Source: Streptomyces coeruleorubidus (GTDB taxonomy: Bacteria > Actinomycetota > Actinomycetes > Streptomycetales > Streptomycetaceae). From it: a stretch of DNA of 64,000 nt. Below the pieces are notes generated by a model. It saw only the letters and a program-made list of their open reading frames with translations. It was not told the origin of the DNA and did not search any database. This document shows positions 25,941-34,028 of the stretch, piece by piece (positions within the stretch are counted from its first letter, which is position 1; each line of letters begins with the position of its first letter). The position numbers and the translations under genes are program-made. Location: the NCBI RefSeq assembly GCF_028885415.1, contig NZ_CP118527.1, forward strand, positions 5,704,001-5,768,000. Direction: 5' to 3'.

Positions 25941-27026
25941 TCACCGGTTGACGGCCTGGATCTCCTGGACGGTCACCGCCTGGTCGTTGCCGAACGTCCC
26001 GTCGGGCAGGTCGCCGCCCGCGCCGCCGGTGCCGGTCCAGGCGATGTCCCAAGTGATGGTGGCCTGAAGCTTGTAGGTGCCGTCGCCGGAGGAGCGGAGG
26101 TACTTGATCCCGCACGGCGGTGTCTCGTCGGCCTTGCCCTGGGCGTAGGGCTCGCCGATGGAGTTGTCGGCGTTGATGGTGCACTCGCCGGAGGCCGGGT
26201 AGGTCTCGGCGTCCTCGGTGCCCGGCTCCAGCTTGAGGGACACCGGCTTGGCGGTGGTGGTGGCCTGGATGTTGAAGCCGGGGACGTTGATGGCCGCCGT
26301 GGCCTGGACCTCGTCGAAGACGGCCTTGTCGAGCCAGGCCCAGGTTGGCAGGTTCACCTTGGTGTTGGCCTCGGGAGCGAGGGTGACCTTGGTGTCGGGG
26401 AGCTCCATGTGCTGGTAGGCGAGAGCGGCGAGTATCTCAGGCTTGATGGCCTCTTCGTACTGGGGCGGTGGCGCCTCGCCGTTCTCCACCCAGAAGGGGA
26501 GGTCCGTGCACGACGTCCGCTTGAGATAGTCCGGCTCGTTGGGGTTCTCGACGCCGGCCCAGAACATTCCCTTGCCGTCGTTCTCGACGTTGTAGTCCTT
26601 GTAGCCGGGACTTCCGGTCCAGCCGAACCCGTCTTCGTAGTGGCGCTTCGTCTCACCGATCGCGGCACCCGCGGTCCCGCCCATGCCGGGTGCGTTCAGC
26701 TGGCTATCGATGTGCTTGGACATCTCCTTCTTGAAGTCCTTGGCGCCGAGGTAGGGGGCGTACCAGCAGGGAGGTGGTGTCCAGTTGACGTCCGAGGACG
26801 TCACGTTTCCGGTACCGCCGTCCTTGGCGACGGATCCGGAGTACTGGATGCGGGCAGCGGCGTAAATGCCTTTGCCGTCGCCGCCGCCCTGCTGCTCCGC
26901 GTTGGCTCCCTTGCCGGAACCCACCGGCTTTGCGGCGTAGGCGGGTTCCGTGAGGACGAGGGTGCTGAGGGCCAGAGTCAGTGCTGCGGTACCGAGGAGT
27001 ACGCGCCGTGATCCGTTCACTGGCAT
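25941..27026 (-). CDS. Secreted four-cysteine protein, partner of the lipoprotein at 27017
   Basis: A 361-residue exported protein. The signal peptide (RRVLLGTAALTLALSTLVL) ends near AYA-AK at about residue 32. The mature protein has the family features: CWYAPYLGAKDF, a KDYN/MFWAGVENPN block, SCTDLPFWVENGE, TKVNLPTWAWLD, LEPGTEDAETYPASGEC, PPCGIKYLRSSG and GGDLPDGTF ahead of VQEIQAVNR at the end. The four family cysteines (CWY, TSC, GEC, PCG) suggest two disulfides. The ATG overlaps the lipoprotein's stop by 10 bases. Homologues lie at 34673, 52868, 60819 and 63357, with a remnant at 32656. No enzymatic motif is visible; a surface-binding role with the lipoprotein is inferred. Confidence 0.82.
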   Translation of the reverse strand: MPVNGSRRVLLGTAALTLALSTLVLTEPAYAAKPVGSGKGANAEQQGGGDGKGIYAAARIQYSGSVAKDGGTGNVTSSDVNWTPPPCWYAPYLGAKDFKKEMSKHIDSQLNAPGMGGTAGAAIGETKRHYEDGFGWTGSPGYKDYNVENDGKGMFWAGVENPNEPDYLKRTSCTDLPFWVENGEAPPPQYEEAIKPEILAALAYQHMELPDTKVTLAPEANTKVNLPTWAWLDKAVFDEVQATAAINVPGFNIQATTTAKPVSLKLEPGTEDAETYPASGECTINADNSIGEPYAQGKADETPPCGIKYLRSSGDGTYKLQATITWDIAWTGTGGAGGDLPDGTFGNDQAVTVQEIQAVNR

Positions 27027-27688
27027 TTCGTCGCCTTCGTCTCGACGAACACCTTGGATGCCTGCCACAGGTCTGTACCCGTTGGGAACCTGACCATGAT
27101 GATCTTGTAATAGTCGAAGTCCTCGAGGCTGGGCTTGGTCTTGAGGATCTTCTCTGTCTTGATTTCCTTGCCGTAGAACTTCCCTGCGTCCGCACAGAAC
27201 GCCACCTCCACCGACTTGCCGTTGGCAGAGGACCGCGTGGTGGCGTCGTAGTGGCGCAGCGTCCCTGTGGCGGTCCAGCCGCCCTTGATCCATTCGTTGA
27301 TCTGTACCTGCGCGTAGTGCAGCCCGTCGCCGGTGGCGTACGCGGTCACCGCCGCGTCCTTGGTCGTCCGCTTGTCGACGCCCCGATAGATGGCACGGAA
27401 GAAGTTCGCGGCATCATCCATCGCAGCCGCTTCGTTCTTGTCCTTCGGCTTGTCCCAGGCGAAGACCAGATTCATGTCCTTGGGGAGGGACACGTCCACG
27501 CCGTCCGGATTGTCCTCTGCCGGTGCTCCCGAGGGTGATGCCGACTCCTTCGGCGCCTTCGCTCCCTGGTCGGCGCCGGCGATCTTGTCGTTGTCGCTGG
27601 ACTTGTCGTCCCCGCTACCGCAGGCCGTCAACAGCAGTGCTGCCGTCGCCACCAGTGCGGCAGCAACGGGCAATGGGCGGCGCTTCAC
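27017..27688 (-). CDS. Family-A lipoprotein paired with a secreted protein (operon B head)
   Basis: A 223-residue lipoprotein with lipobox LLTAC, a Ser/Ala/Pro spacer and the mature motif LPKDMNLVFAWDKPKDKNEA. The sequence AFCADAGKFYGKEIKTEK and a terminal KCQ carry the two mature cysteines. The start GTG at 27688 sits behind GGGGAG. It is nearly the same as the orphan at 19743 and the frameshifted copy at 21518. It overlaps the start of the secreted gene and heads an operon that continues with the ESX-like and delivery-type genes. That order links the module to T7SS. The mature fold looks NTF2-like, which is inference. Confidence 0.86.
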   Translation of the reverse strand: MKRRPLPVAAALVATAALLLTACGSGDDKSSDNDKIAGADQGAKAPKESASPSGAPAEDNPDGVDVSLPKDMNLVFAWDKPKDKNEAAAMDDAANFFRAIYRGVDKRTTKDAAVTAYATGDGLHYAQVQINEWIKGGWTATGTLRHYDATTRSSANGKSVEVAFCADAGKFYGKEIKTEKILKTKPSLEDFDYYKIIMVRFPTGTDLWQASKVFVETKATKCQ

Positions 27689-27833
27689 AGTGACTCCCCG
27701 TGAGACAGAAGTTCAGTTAGAGCACTGACGCTACCGGTGAGGTTTCCGGTTTCACCAGAGCGAACTTCCGCGAGAACAGGGGTAATTCGGGATGTATGGG
27801 CCTCTCGCGGGGCTGGCTGTGTCGTGATCGTGC
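27689..27833 (-). repeat. Conserved upstream repeat of family-A lipoproteins, copy 3
   Basis: About 145 bases directly upstream of the lipoprotein at 27017, the copy closest in sequence to that at 20415. Likely the operon B promoter and leader. Confidence 0.8.
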
Positions 27834-27897
27834 TCATACAGGCGACGGCGCCGGATGCCGCCGTGTCCGGTGTCCGGCGTCCTGATGTTCCGAAGGC

Positions 27898-27971
27898 CGA
27901 TTCGCTAGTGCGGGTGTCGCTGTGCGCAAGGGCAGCCAGCCCGGCTCCAGAAGAAGCAGGCTCGTGACTAG
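27898..27971. other. Scar of eccC start and esx end
   Basis: CGATTCGCTAGT (27898-27909) matches the start of the scar at 20622, and GAAGCAGGCTCGTGACTAG (27953-27971) matches the last codons and stop of the esx-like gene (14768-14786). Between them almost all of the segment has been lost. It borders the broken PH-like gene in the same relative order as at 14786-14859, so it is a remnant of a duplicated esx/PH-like block. Confidence 0.68.
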
Positions 27972-28437
27972 GCCGGCCTCCGGTCGACCGAGGCAAGTCC
28001 GCTGCGGGGAAAGGGCTGTCGGGGCACGTACATGTGAAGATCGCTGCCGAGCTCTTCCGTGTCGACGCGCAGCCAGGATCCGTCACGGAAACGGATCAAC
28101 AGCATCCTCGCCTCGAACTCGCCGGAGAAGGGGTCGACGAGGGTTGCCTCGGAGGCGGGAAGGTGGGCGACGATCTGCAGGCGCTTCTCACGCCCCACGC
28201 TGACGCGCTGCGGCGGAGCCGCCAGGAAGATCCCCTCCGGGGTCGCAAGCTGTCGCCTGCGGAACGAGCGGTATAAACAGGGCCTTCGGGCCAGCCTCCA
28301 AGTTCGTTCTGGATGTCATTGCGCTCGGTGTCACGGAACCAACGCCTGCCCCTGACGCGCATCGCCTCACCAGTGGCGAAGGTGACGGGAACTCGGGCGA
28401 GGAGTGTCTCCTCTGGGGCTGGCTGCCAGACGTTCAT
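27968..28437 (-). pseudogene. Chimeric broken PH-like gene
   Basis: The first about 55 codons (from ATG 28437) read MNVWQPAPEETLLARVPVTF and continue as in the paralog at 30079. The C-terminal half, in a different frame, reads AAPPQRVSVGREKRLQIV and FRDGSWLRVDTEELGSDLHM, as in the paralog at 14859. The middle domain is missing and the two halves are out of frame. It looks like an internal deletion or recombination between two family members. No functional product is expected. Confidence 0.78.
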
Positions 28438-28568
28438 GCAGGTCACTCCGGGGTTGGGTTGAGCCAGGTACTGCGACGGTCAGCCGCGATGTGCGATCGG
28501 GCCAACCGTCCGCCGCTGCAAGCAGTTTGGGTAGCGGTAGGGCTCGCAACTGCGTGCTCCCTCGTCGT

Positions 28569-29258
28569 TCAGGAGCGGCGTTCTTCTGGAGTGTCACCGC
28601 AGTCATTCTTTTGAAGAGGGGCGGGAGAACTTCCATTGAGCAGCTCGACCAACTCGGTGGTGTGGGCGGAGCTGCGTGTGGTCAGCCGAGCCCACGAGCC
28701 GTCGCGAAAGCTGAGCCGGAAGTCCCGGCGGCCGAGGCTGAATCGTCTGACGGCCGCGGCGGCGACGTTCTCGCGTTCTGTCTCCCACAGTGTTGTGCCG
28801 GAACCGACGACGAGGAGACGTCGCGTAGTCACAACGATCTCGGTGACGTACCGGGGCGGACACCGGGAAGGGTCCAGCTGCCAGGGCAGAGTGCGGGCGG
28901 TGTCTTCGGGGTCGGCCCACATGACCGGGAAGTCGTCGACTTCGTCTTCCCGCTCCTCGAGCTTTCCACGGCCTGGCTCGTAGTCGAGCGTGGCACCGCC
29001 CAGCAGGTCGGAGAGGATCCCCCAGGCCGCGGCGAACACGCCGGAGACGGTCTTACGCAGATGCACGCCGATCCTGCCGGGCAAGCGGCGAACGGCGAAG
29101 GTGTTCCCTTCCGGCCAGCCGGGCAGTTCGGCCTCGATGTCGTTGCGTCGGCGGTCGCGAAATGAGCGTCGTCCATCCACGGTGGCGGCGGTGCCGGTCG
29201 CAAACGACCCGGGACAGCGCGCCAGTGGGGTCTCGCCGAGCTCTGGGTGGCAGTCCAC
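28569..29258 (-). CDS. PH-like T7SS-linked protein, paralog 2
   Basis: A 229-residue protein of the family also found at 30079. The GTG at 29258 is chosen because it aligns with the start of the 30079 paralog; a GTG at 29282 is the alternative. It keeps HPELGETPLARCPGSFATG, the RDRRRNDIEAELPGWPEG segment, the VDDFPVMWADPEDTARTLPW box with QLDP after it, a VVTTRRLLVVGSG strand and FRDGSWARL near the end. No transmembrane helix is obvious. The gene belongs to the minus-strand operon from 32574. The PH-like label rests on the strand-rich pattern with a conserved tryptophan and is not proven. Confidence 0.7.
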   Translation of the reverse strand: MDCHPELGETPLARCPGSFATGTAATVDGRRSFRDRRRNDIEAELPGWPEGNTFAVRRLPGRIGVHLRKTVSGVFAAAWGILSDLLGGATLDYEPGRGKLEEREDEVDDFPVMWADPEDTARTLPWQLDPSRCPPRYVTEIVVTTRRLLVVGSGTTLWETERENVAAAAVRRFSLGRRDFRLSFRDGSWARLTTRSSAHTTELVELLNGSSPAPLQKNDCGDTPEERRS

Positions 29259-29303
29259 AGGTCCTATTTGACGGCGTTGCACAGAAACTTCCCTTGAACC
29301 CAG

Positions 29304-30041
29304 TTATGAATCAGCGGACGATGTCTCGGCCAACGCATCGGCCGGATCGGCGAAGGACACCGTCTGAAGGATTGCCTCCATCAATTCGCAGAACTGTGGC
29401 CAGTGGTCGACGTATGCCGTCAAAAGCGTGAAGACTGCGGTGAACGGCCCAGTCGGAAAGGGGACATGCACCTGTAGTTGCGCGGTGACGAGCTCCTTCG
29501 CATCACCGTCTGCTGTCATTTCGGAGTTGACCTGGAACTGGCGCCAAGTGGCGCAGGCCACCGCCGGCCCGCACGGCAGGTCGAGCCAGTGGACCTCGTT
29601 GTAAGGGTCCTGGGAGAGGGTCGCGAGGATGCCCTGAGCCACTACGTCCGTGTCCACGCCGGCGTGGTCCGTCGGGACGGCGGCCAGGGTGAAGGCGCAC
29701 TGGGCAGCCCCCTCCGAGAGGTCGTGCCTGGCCACGGCGCCCTCCGGCGTGCGCTCCTCCTCGGAAGTGGAGAACAGGCCTATCGCGGCGTAGGACACGC
29801 CGGTGTCCACCAGGAGCTCCGCCACACCTGCGTAGTAGGGGGAGGCGGGATTCCAGATGCTTTCGTCCCCGCGTGAGTACAGAGCACGTACGAAGGAGTC
29901 GGCGCGCTGTGCGCGTTCCTCGGGCGTGGCGGCGAGAGGGAGGGAGAAGAAGCCCTCGGGGGTGAGGAACCAAATAGGGGGTGGGTCGTCCGGCGGAGCC
30001 GGTGGGAGAAGTGGTGCGGTCGAACCAGGAGCGGGTGTCAT
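29304..30041 (-). CDS. Conserved T7SS-operon protein with LPCGPAV motif (operon C)
   Basis: A 245-residue soluble protein similar to the 222-residue protein at 17837. It has a Pro-rich head, IWFLTPEGFFSLPL, an acidic helical region, LDLPCGPAVAC near residue 160, and a C-terminal helical end. The ATG at 30041 is preferred; a TTG at 30113 would extend it into the upstream gene without a ribosome site. It lies in the operon of the delivery-type gene at 31038, as its paralog does in operon A. Its function is unknown. Confidence 0.74.
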   Translation of the reverse strand: MTPAPGSTAPLLPPAPPDDPPPIWFLTPEGFFSLPLAATPEERAQRADSFVRALYSRGDESIWNPASPYYAGVAELLVDTGVSYAAIGLFSTSEEERTPEGAVARHDLSEGAAQCAFTLAAVPTDHAGVDTDVVAQGILATLSQDPYNEVHWLDLPCGPAVACATWRQFQVNSEMTADGDAKELVTAQLQVHVPFPTGPFTAVFTLLTAYVDHWPQFCELMEAILQTVSFADPADALAETSSADS

Positions 30042-30078
30042 GGGGGCGGGGCCGTTCCAAGTGTGTGAGGAGATGAGG

Positions 30079-30996
30079 TCAGAAGTCCTCGGGAAGGTAG
30101 TCGCCGATGTCAACCCTTGTTCCGTCGGGTTCCATGGTGATGTTCACTTCCGAGGCTCCGAAAGCAGATGTGTATCTGCTCGGGAGCAGGATCTCGACAC
30201 GAATGCGCCCTGTCGGGTTTCGAGTGATGATGGGAGAGACGGTATCCGGAATCTCCTTCTCCGTGGTGAAGTCCAAAACGGTGGCTCGCTGCTGCGGAGT
30301 CAGGGCTTCAAGAGGGACCAGCTCGCGTGGGGGCGTGAGATAGCGAGTGAGCTTTCGTCGGGCCTGGCAGCGCAGTCTGCACCACGAGCCGTCCGCGAAG
30401 ACGACCTTGAAGTCGTTACCGTCCTTGAAGTTCTTCAGTTCCACTCTGCTGATGTCGGAGCGAGGGCACTGCCAGATCACCTCGTCGTCGATGACCTTCA
30501 GGTCCTTCTTGTCAAAGGGAAGGTGAACGATGACAATTCGGCGGTCGGTGACAATCAGATGCGTGAGATGGTGCTTCTGATCCGCACGGCCGGGATCCAG
30601 TTGCCATGGCAGCGTGCGGGCGATCGTCCCGGGCCCGGCCCACATGACTGGGAAGTCCTCGACCTCGTCGGCCGGGTCGTCGGGAGTGTCGGAGCCCTCG
30701 TCATGAGACCTGCTGCCGCCGCTCACGTTACCGCCGGCTGAGCTGAGGAAAGCCATGACTGCGACGCCTGCCGCCGCTGCGGCGCCCCGCAACGACTTGT
30801 TGGCGACCGCGCCGCTCATGGAACGGGCCGTATAGGAAGGCCCCTCGGGCCAGCCCGGCAGCAGGTGTTGAATGTCGTTGCGCTCAGGGTCACGGAACCA
30901 GCGCATACCCCTGACTCGCGTGGCAGCGCCTGTGGCGAACGTGACCGGAGCGCGGGCAAGAAGCGTCTCTCCCGGGTCGGGCTGCCAGATGCTCAT
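30079..30996 (-). CDS. PH-like T7SS-linked protein, paralog 3 (complete)
   Basis: A 305-residue protein, the longest and probably complete member of the family. The ATG at 30996 follows AGGAAGG. N-terminal IWQPDPGETLLARAPVTF, a FRDPERNDIQHLLPGWPEG segment, a Gly/Ser-rich loop (about 85-105), the VEDFPVMWAGPGTIARTLPW box, THLIVTDRRIVIVHLP, then FADGSWCRLRC, and a C-terminal strand-rich region. The two conserved blocks around DFPVMW and DGSW suggest two beta domains. It lies directly after the delivery-type gene, 41 bases downstream. Function is unknown. Confidence 0.74.
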   Translation of the reverse strand: MSIWQPDPGETLLARAPVTFATGAATRVRGMRWFRDPERNDIQHLLPGWPEGPSYTARSMSGAVANKSLRGAAAAAGVAVMAFLSSAGGNVSGGSRSHDEGSDTPDDPADEVEDFPVMWAGPGTIARTLPWQLDPGRADQKHHLTHLIVTDRRIVIVHLPFDKKDLKVIDDEVIWQCPRSDISRVELKNFKDGNDFKVVFADGSWCRLRCQARRKLTRYLTPPRELVPLEALTPQQRATVLDFTTEKEIPDTVSPIITRNPTGRIRVEILLPSRYTSAFGASEVNITMEPDGTRVDIGDYLPEDF

Positions 30997-31037
30997 TGCA
31001 GTGCGGCCTTCCTCATGTAGAGCACTAGGTTCTGTGA

Positions 31038-32273
31038 TCAATCACCGGACAGTGCCTGGCCGATGTGTGCGCCAACCTTAGGTGCGATCTTGAAACCTCC
31101 ATCGATCGCCCTCCCCAGGCCGCTGAGGGGATCCATGTCGCCCTTGAACAACGTGTTGATTCCTCTCGTGCCCAGCCACTGGCCCTGTTCATAACCGGCA
31201 CTCACAAGACCGCCCATACGTGACATCATGCCGCTGCTTGCATGCGAGACCTCGTAAGCATGTTCGGACATACCTCCGATCTTTATCAAGCCAGCTTTTC
31301 CGAACCCCTGTGTGAGATCTTCCGAAGCCTTTCCGAAGGACAGCAGAACCCGTGACGGGCCGATGTCCTTGTACTGGAATCCCTTTCCGAGCAGCTTCGA
31401 TGTGGCCTTGGCGGCGCCTTCGGCCGCGTCCGCTGTCTTGCCGACGACCTTGACGCCCTTGCCGAACATTCCGATGCCCGGCATCAGGCCCAGTGCGTCC
31501 AGCCCGAGCGTGGCCCAACTCACGTCCGCGCCGGACCCCTTGGCGATGCCATGGGTTGCCAGGGTGAGCCCGCCGCCGATGAGCGCGGCCGTACCGAAGA
31601 TGGCCGCGAGCGGCGGGAACGGGAGCGTGACGATGGCCAGCATGCCCAGCACCGCGGTGATGTCGCCGAGCACGTCACCGATCGCCTTGATCAGGTCGGC
31701 GTGCTCCTTGAGCCAGTCGCCGGTGGCGTCCCAGGCGTCCGCGATGCCCTGGCCCAGCTTGTCCCAGAAGCCAGGTTCGTCGGGGGCGATGTCGGCGGCC
31801 TTGTCCAGCTCCTTGCTGATCTTTGCCGCGGCCTGCTTGTAGCGTTCCTCGAGGTCGTGCAGCTTGCCGAGAAGGCCGGTCACGTCTCCGGAGGCCTTGC
31901 CGTACTCCGGGGTGCCTTCCTTGGCCTCGGCTCTGGCGTCGAGTTTCTCTCCGGCTGCCTTTTCCAGCCGGTCCGCCTCGTCCTGGAAGTCCTGGAGGTC
32001 GTTGGCCCAGCGGTGCAGCGCCCGTGATGCCTTGTCGAAGGACTCGTGGCTCTTGCGGATGAGCGGGGTGACGTCCTGTCCTATGTACTCGGTGAAGGCG
32101 AGCGCGGTCTTGCCCTTCCAGGCACCGCACTCGATTCGCTCCAGCTCGCGTACCGCTGTGCCCAGTTCGCCGGCCAGCTTGCCCAGCCGTTTGGCGAGTT
32201 CCCGGGTGTCCTCCACGCTGCCCGGAGTGGGGTCCCGGCCTATGTGCGGAAACGGGGGCCGCCGCCCAGTCAC
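31038..32273 (-). CDS. Toxin-less T7SS delivery-type protein (operon C)
   Basis: A 411-residue protein. The N-terminal motif DPTPGSVEDT (residues 14-23) opens a helical, highly charged region (24-170) followed by FWDKLGQGIADAWDATGDW, a hydrophobic domain (about 200-245) and the sequence TLGLDALGLMPGIGMFGKG, closely matching LGADALGVFPGLGALKG of operon A and FAALDCIPGMKG of the Rhs toxin. The last about 120 residues have no recognisable catalytic motif. It starts one base after the ESX-like gene's stop. It is the third delivery-type protein without a toxin tip in this island. Confidence 0.8.
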   Translation of the reverse strand: MTGRRPPFPHIGRDPTPGSVEDTRELAKRLGKLAGELGTAVRELERIECGAWKGKTALAFTEYIGQDVTPLIRKSHESFDKASRALHRWANDLQDFQDEADRLEKAAGEKLDARAEAKEGTPEYGKASGDVTGLLGKLHDLEERYKQAAAKISKELDKAADIAPDEPGFWDKLGQGIADAWDATGDWLKEHADLIKAIGDVLGDITAVLGMLAIVTLPFPPLAAIFGTAALIGGGLTLATHGIAKGSGADVSWATLGLDALGLMPGIGMFGKGVKVVGKTADAAEGAAKATSKLLGKGFQYKDIGPSRVLLSFGKASEDLTQGFGKAGLIKIGGMSEHAYEVSHASSGMMSRMGGLVSAGYEQGQWLGTRGINTLFKGDMDPLSGLGRAIDGGFKIAPKVGAHIGQALSGD

Positions 32274-32274
32274 G

Positions 32275-32574
32275 TCACTTGCCCTTCTTCTTGGCCTTGA
32301 GAGATTCGGCCAGCTCCAGATCGAGCCCGTCGAACGTCTGGCCGATCTTGTTGATCATCTTCACCGCGCCGTGGGTGTGCTTGCCGAGCTGCTTGATGCC
32401 GTAGCCCCAGTCGTCGGCGAAGTCCTGTACGTCTTCGATGAGTTGGCTTTCGCCGACGGCAGATGCGTCAGTGCCTCGAAGGCTGCGGCGGGCGTCCTCC
32501 ATGCGGTCGCTCATGGAGGAGAAGGTCTTCTTCAAGTGCTCGAATACGGTGTCTTCGAGGCGCAGATCACTCAT
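32275..32574 (-). CDS. ESX-like helical-hairpin protein (operon C)
   Basis: A 99-residue helical protein with the family pattern F-x-x-x-W (DFADDW, about 52-57) and the tail FDGLDLELAES, fitting Phe-x-x-x-Asp, then a Lys-rich end (KAKKKGK). The classical Trp-x-Gly turn is replaced by GTDASAVGES. It precedes the delivery-type gene by one base and follows a decayed secreted-protein gene, so the full order once was secreted protein, ESX-like, delivery-type, as in operon B. Confidence 0.78.
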   Translation of the reverse strand: MSDLRLEDTVFEHLKKTFSSMSDRMEDARRSLRGTDASAVGESQLIEDVQDFADDWGYGIKQLGKHTHGAVKMINKIGQTFDGLDLELAESLKAKKKGK

Positions 32575-32655
32575 GTGGGGGTTTTCAGTCTTCCAGTGGC
32601 TTGGAGCGTGATCGGCGGCCCGCGGGTGGGGGAACCGCAGGCCGCCCGCGCCGGG

Positions 32656-33110
32656 TCAGCGGTTGACGGCTTGGATCTCCTGGACGGCGATGTCTTGGTC
32701 GTTACCGAAGGTGCCGTCGGGCAGGTCTCCGCCAGCACCGCCAGAACCGGCCCAGGTGATGTCCCAGGTGACGGTGGCCTGGAGCTTGAAGGTTCCGTCC
32801 CCTGAGGAACGAAGGTATCGGATGCCGCACGGAGGCTGCCGGTCGGCCTTGGCTCGTTCGTAGGGTTCGCCGATGGAGCCGTCGTCATTGATCGCGCACT
32901 CGCCGGACGCTGGGTAGGTCTCGGCGTCGGGTGTGCCGGGTTCGAGCTTGAGTGAGACCGGGGCGGCGGTGGTCTGGATGTTGGAGCCGCCGGCTCACTT
33001 TGGCGGTCGGCAACTGGATGCGGTTGTAGTGGGGTTCGGCAAGAATCTGCGGAGTTACCGCGTTCTGGACGGGCGGGGCGTCACCTTTTCCACCAGTGTC
33101 GATTCCCTGA
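32656..33110 (-). pseudogene. Decayed secreted four-cysteine protein gene
   Basis: The last 85 codons or so read as the family C-terminus: VSLKLEPGTPDAETYPASGEC, QPPCGIRYLRSSGDGTF and VQEIQAVNR before the stop at 32656. Upstream only short matches remain: AVTPQILAEPHYNRIQLP (about 33010-33065) for the AYAYD region, and then TAKVS. The STVNLPTW block and the N-terminal half, with the signal peptide and CWY motif, are gone. The gene lies exactly where a secreted-protein gene is expected in operon C, before the ESX-like gene. No lipoprotein partner remains. Confidence 0.8.
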
Positions 33111-33209
33111 GAGGACCGAGTCCTGATCGGGTGGCCGCCGGGGACTCGTAGGGTGTGGATGTGCTTCGGGCTGAGCGCGTGAAGATCGATACAGGGACGT
33201 TCCCCACGG

Positions 33210-33803
33210 GTGACGCCGCCCGGGCGTGAATGCTGCGGAGTCCAGGCAGCCGGATGGTTGCCATCGAGGCTGACTGCATACGCTGCCGCCCATGGCCTTC
33301 ATCCCCCTCGTGCCCTCCAGAGAAGTCGCAGTCACCGTCTGGCGGTTGGCGTCAGGCTGCTGATTTTCTTGCTGGTCTTTGCTGTGGTCCTGACGGGCCT
33401 TGCCGTTGCCGGTCAAAGGCTGGAGTGGCTGGCGCGTCTAGGGGCCGGGGCCGTGTCCTCGTGGTTGCTTGTGTGGTGGTGTGCCCGGTACTGGTACGCG
33501 GCCTTTTGTGAGGGGCGGCGGGATGAGCCGGTCGCCGAGCCCGATCCTTGGCCCTGGCTGCTGCCGCCGCTGTTGATCGGCGCCGCGGTGGGGTTCTTCG
33601 GGGTGCGGCAGGTGGCCCGGGGGGACAGCAGCGGGTGGTTCGGGGTGGGGCTGGCCGTGGTGTTCGGCGGGCCTGCGGCCGTGACGGTCGTCGTGCTCGT
33701 GGCGTCCTGGATTTCCGACCGGCGGAGGCGGAGCCCGCCGGCGCCTGCCGCGCCGGTGGAGCCGCCGCGTCCGCGGCGTGACTGGGCGTCCATCGGGAGG
33801 TGA
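33210..33803 (+). CDS. Membrane protein, start uncertain
   Basis: The reliable part begins near 33345 with GVRLLIFLLVFAVVLTGLAV, followed by a second hydrophobic segment and three further ones up to about 33720, and a basic Pro/Arg-rich tail (DRRRRSPPAPAAP). The upstream residues from the GTG at 33210 have poor coding character. An ATG at 33292 in another frame reads MAFIPLVPSREVAVTVWR and then runs into a stop, so a single-base shift near 33335 is possible. No family is recognised. It is divergent from the decayed secreted-protein gene and lies upstream of the next lipoprotein. Confidence 0.6.
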   Translation: MTPPGRECCGVQAAGWLPSRLTAYAAAHGLHPPRALQRSRSHRLAVGVRLLIFLLVFAVVLTGLAVAGQRLEWLARLGAGAVSSWLLVWWCARYWYAAFCEGRRDEPVAEPDPWPWLLPPLLIGAAVGFFGVRQVARGDSSGWFGVGLAVVFGGPAAVTVVVLVASWISDRRRRSPPAPAAPVEPPRPRRDWASIGR

Positions 33804-34028
33804 GGGTGGGCTGGCTCAAGCACACCTCGAAGCAGTCACCGCGGAACGCGGCGATGCAGGTGCACGGCTTGTGGTTGGCCTCGGTGATGGTGTGTCGCAC
33901 GGCGCGTGAAGAGGTCTTCGCAAAAACGCTACCTGGGCGCATCTGCCTCATGGGCTACTTCGTTCGGTGCCTGCTGCTCATGGGATCATCCCTTGGCACG
34001 CCGATCACCTATCACGAGGACGAGCCTC

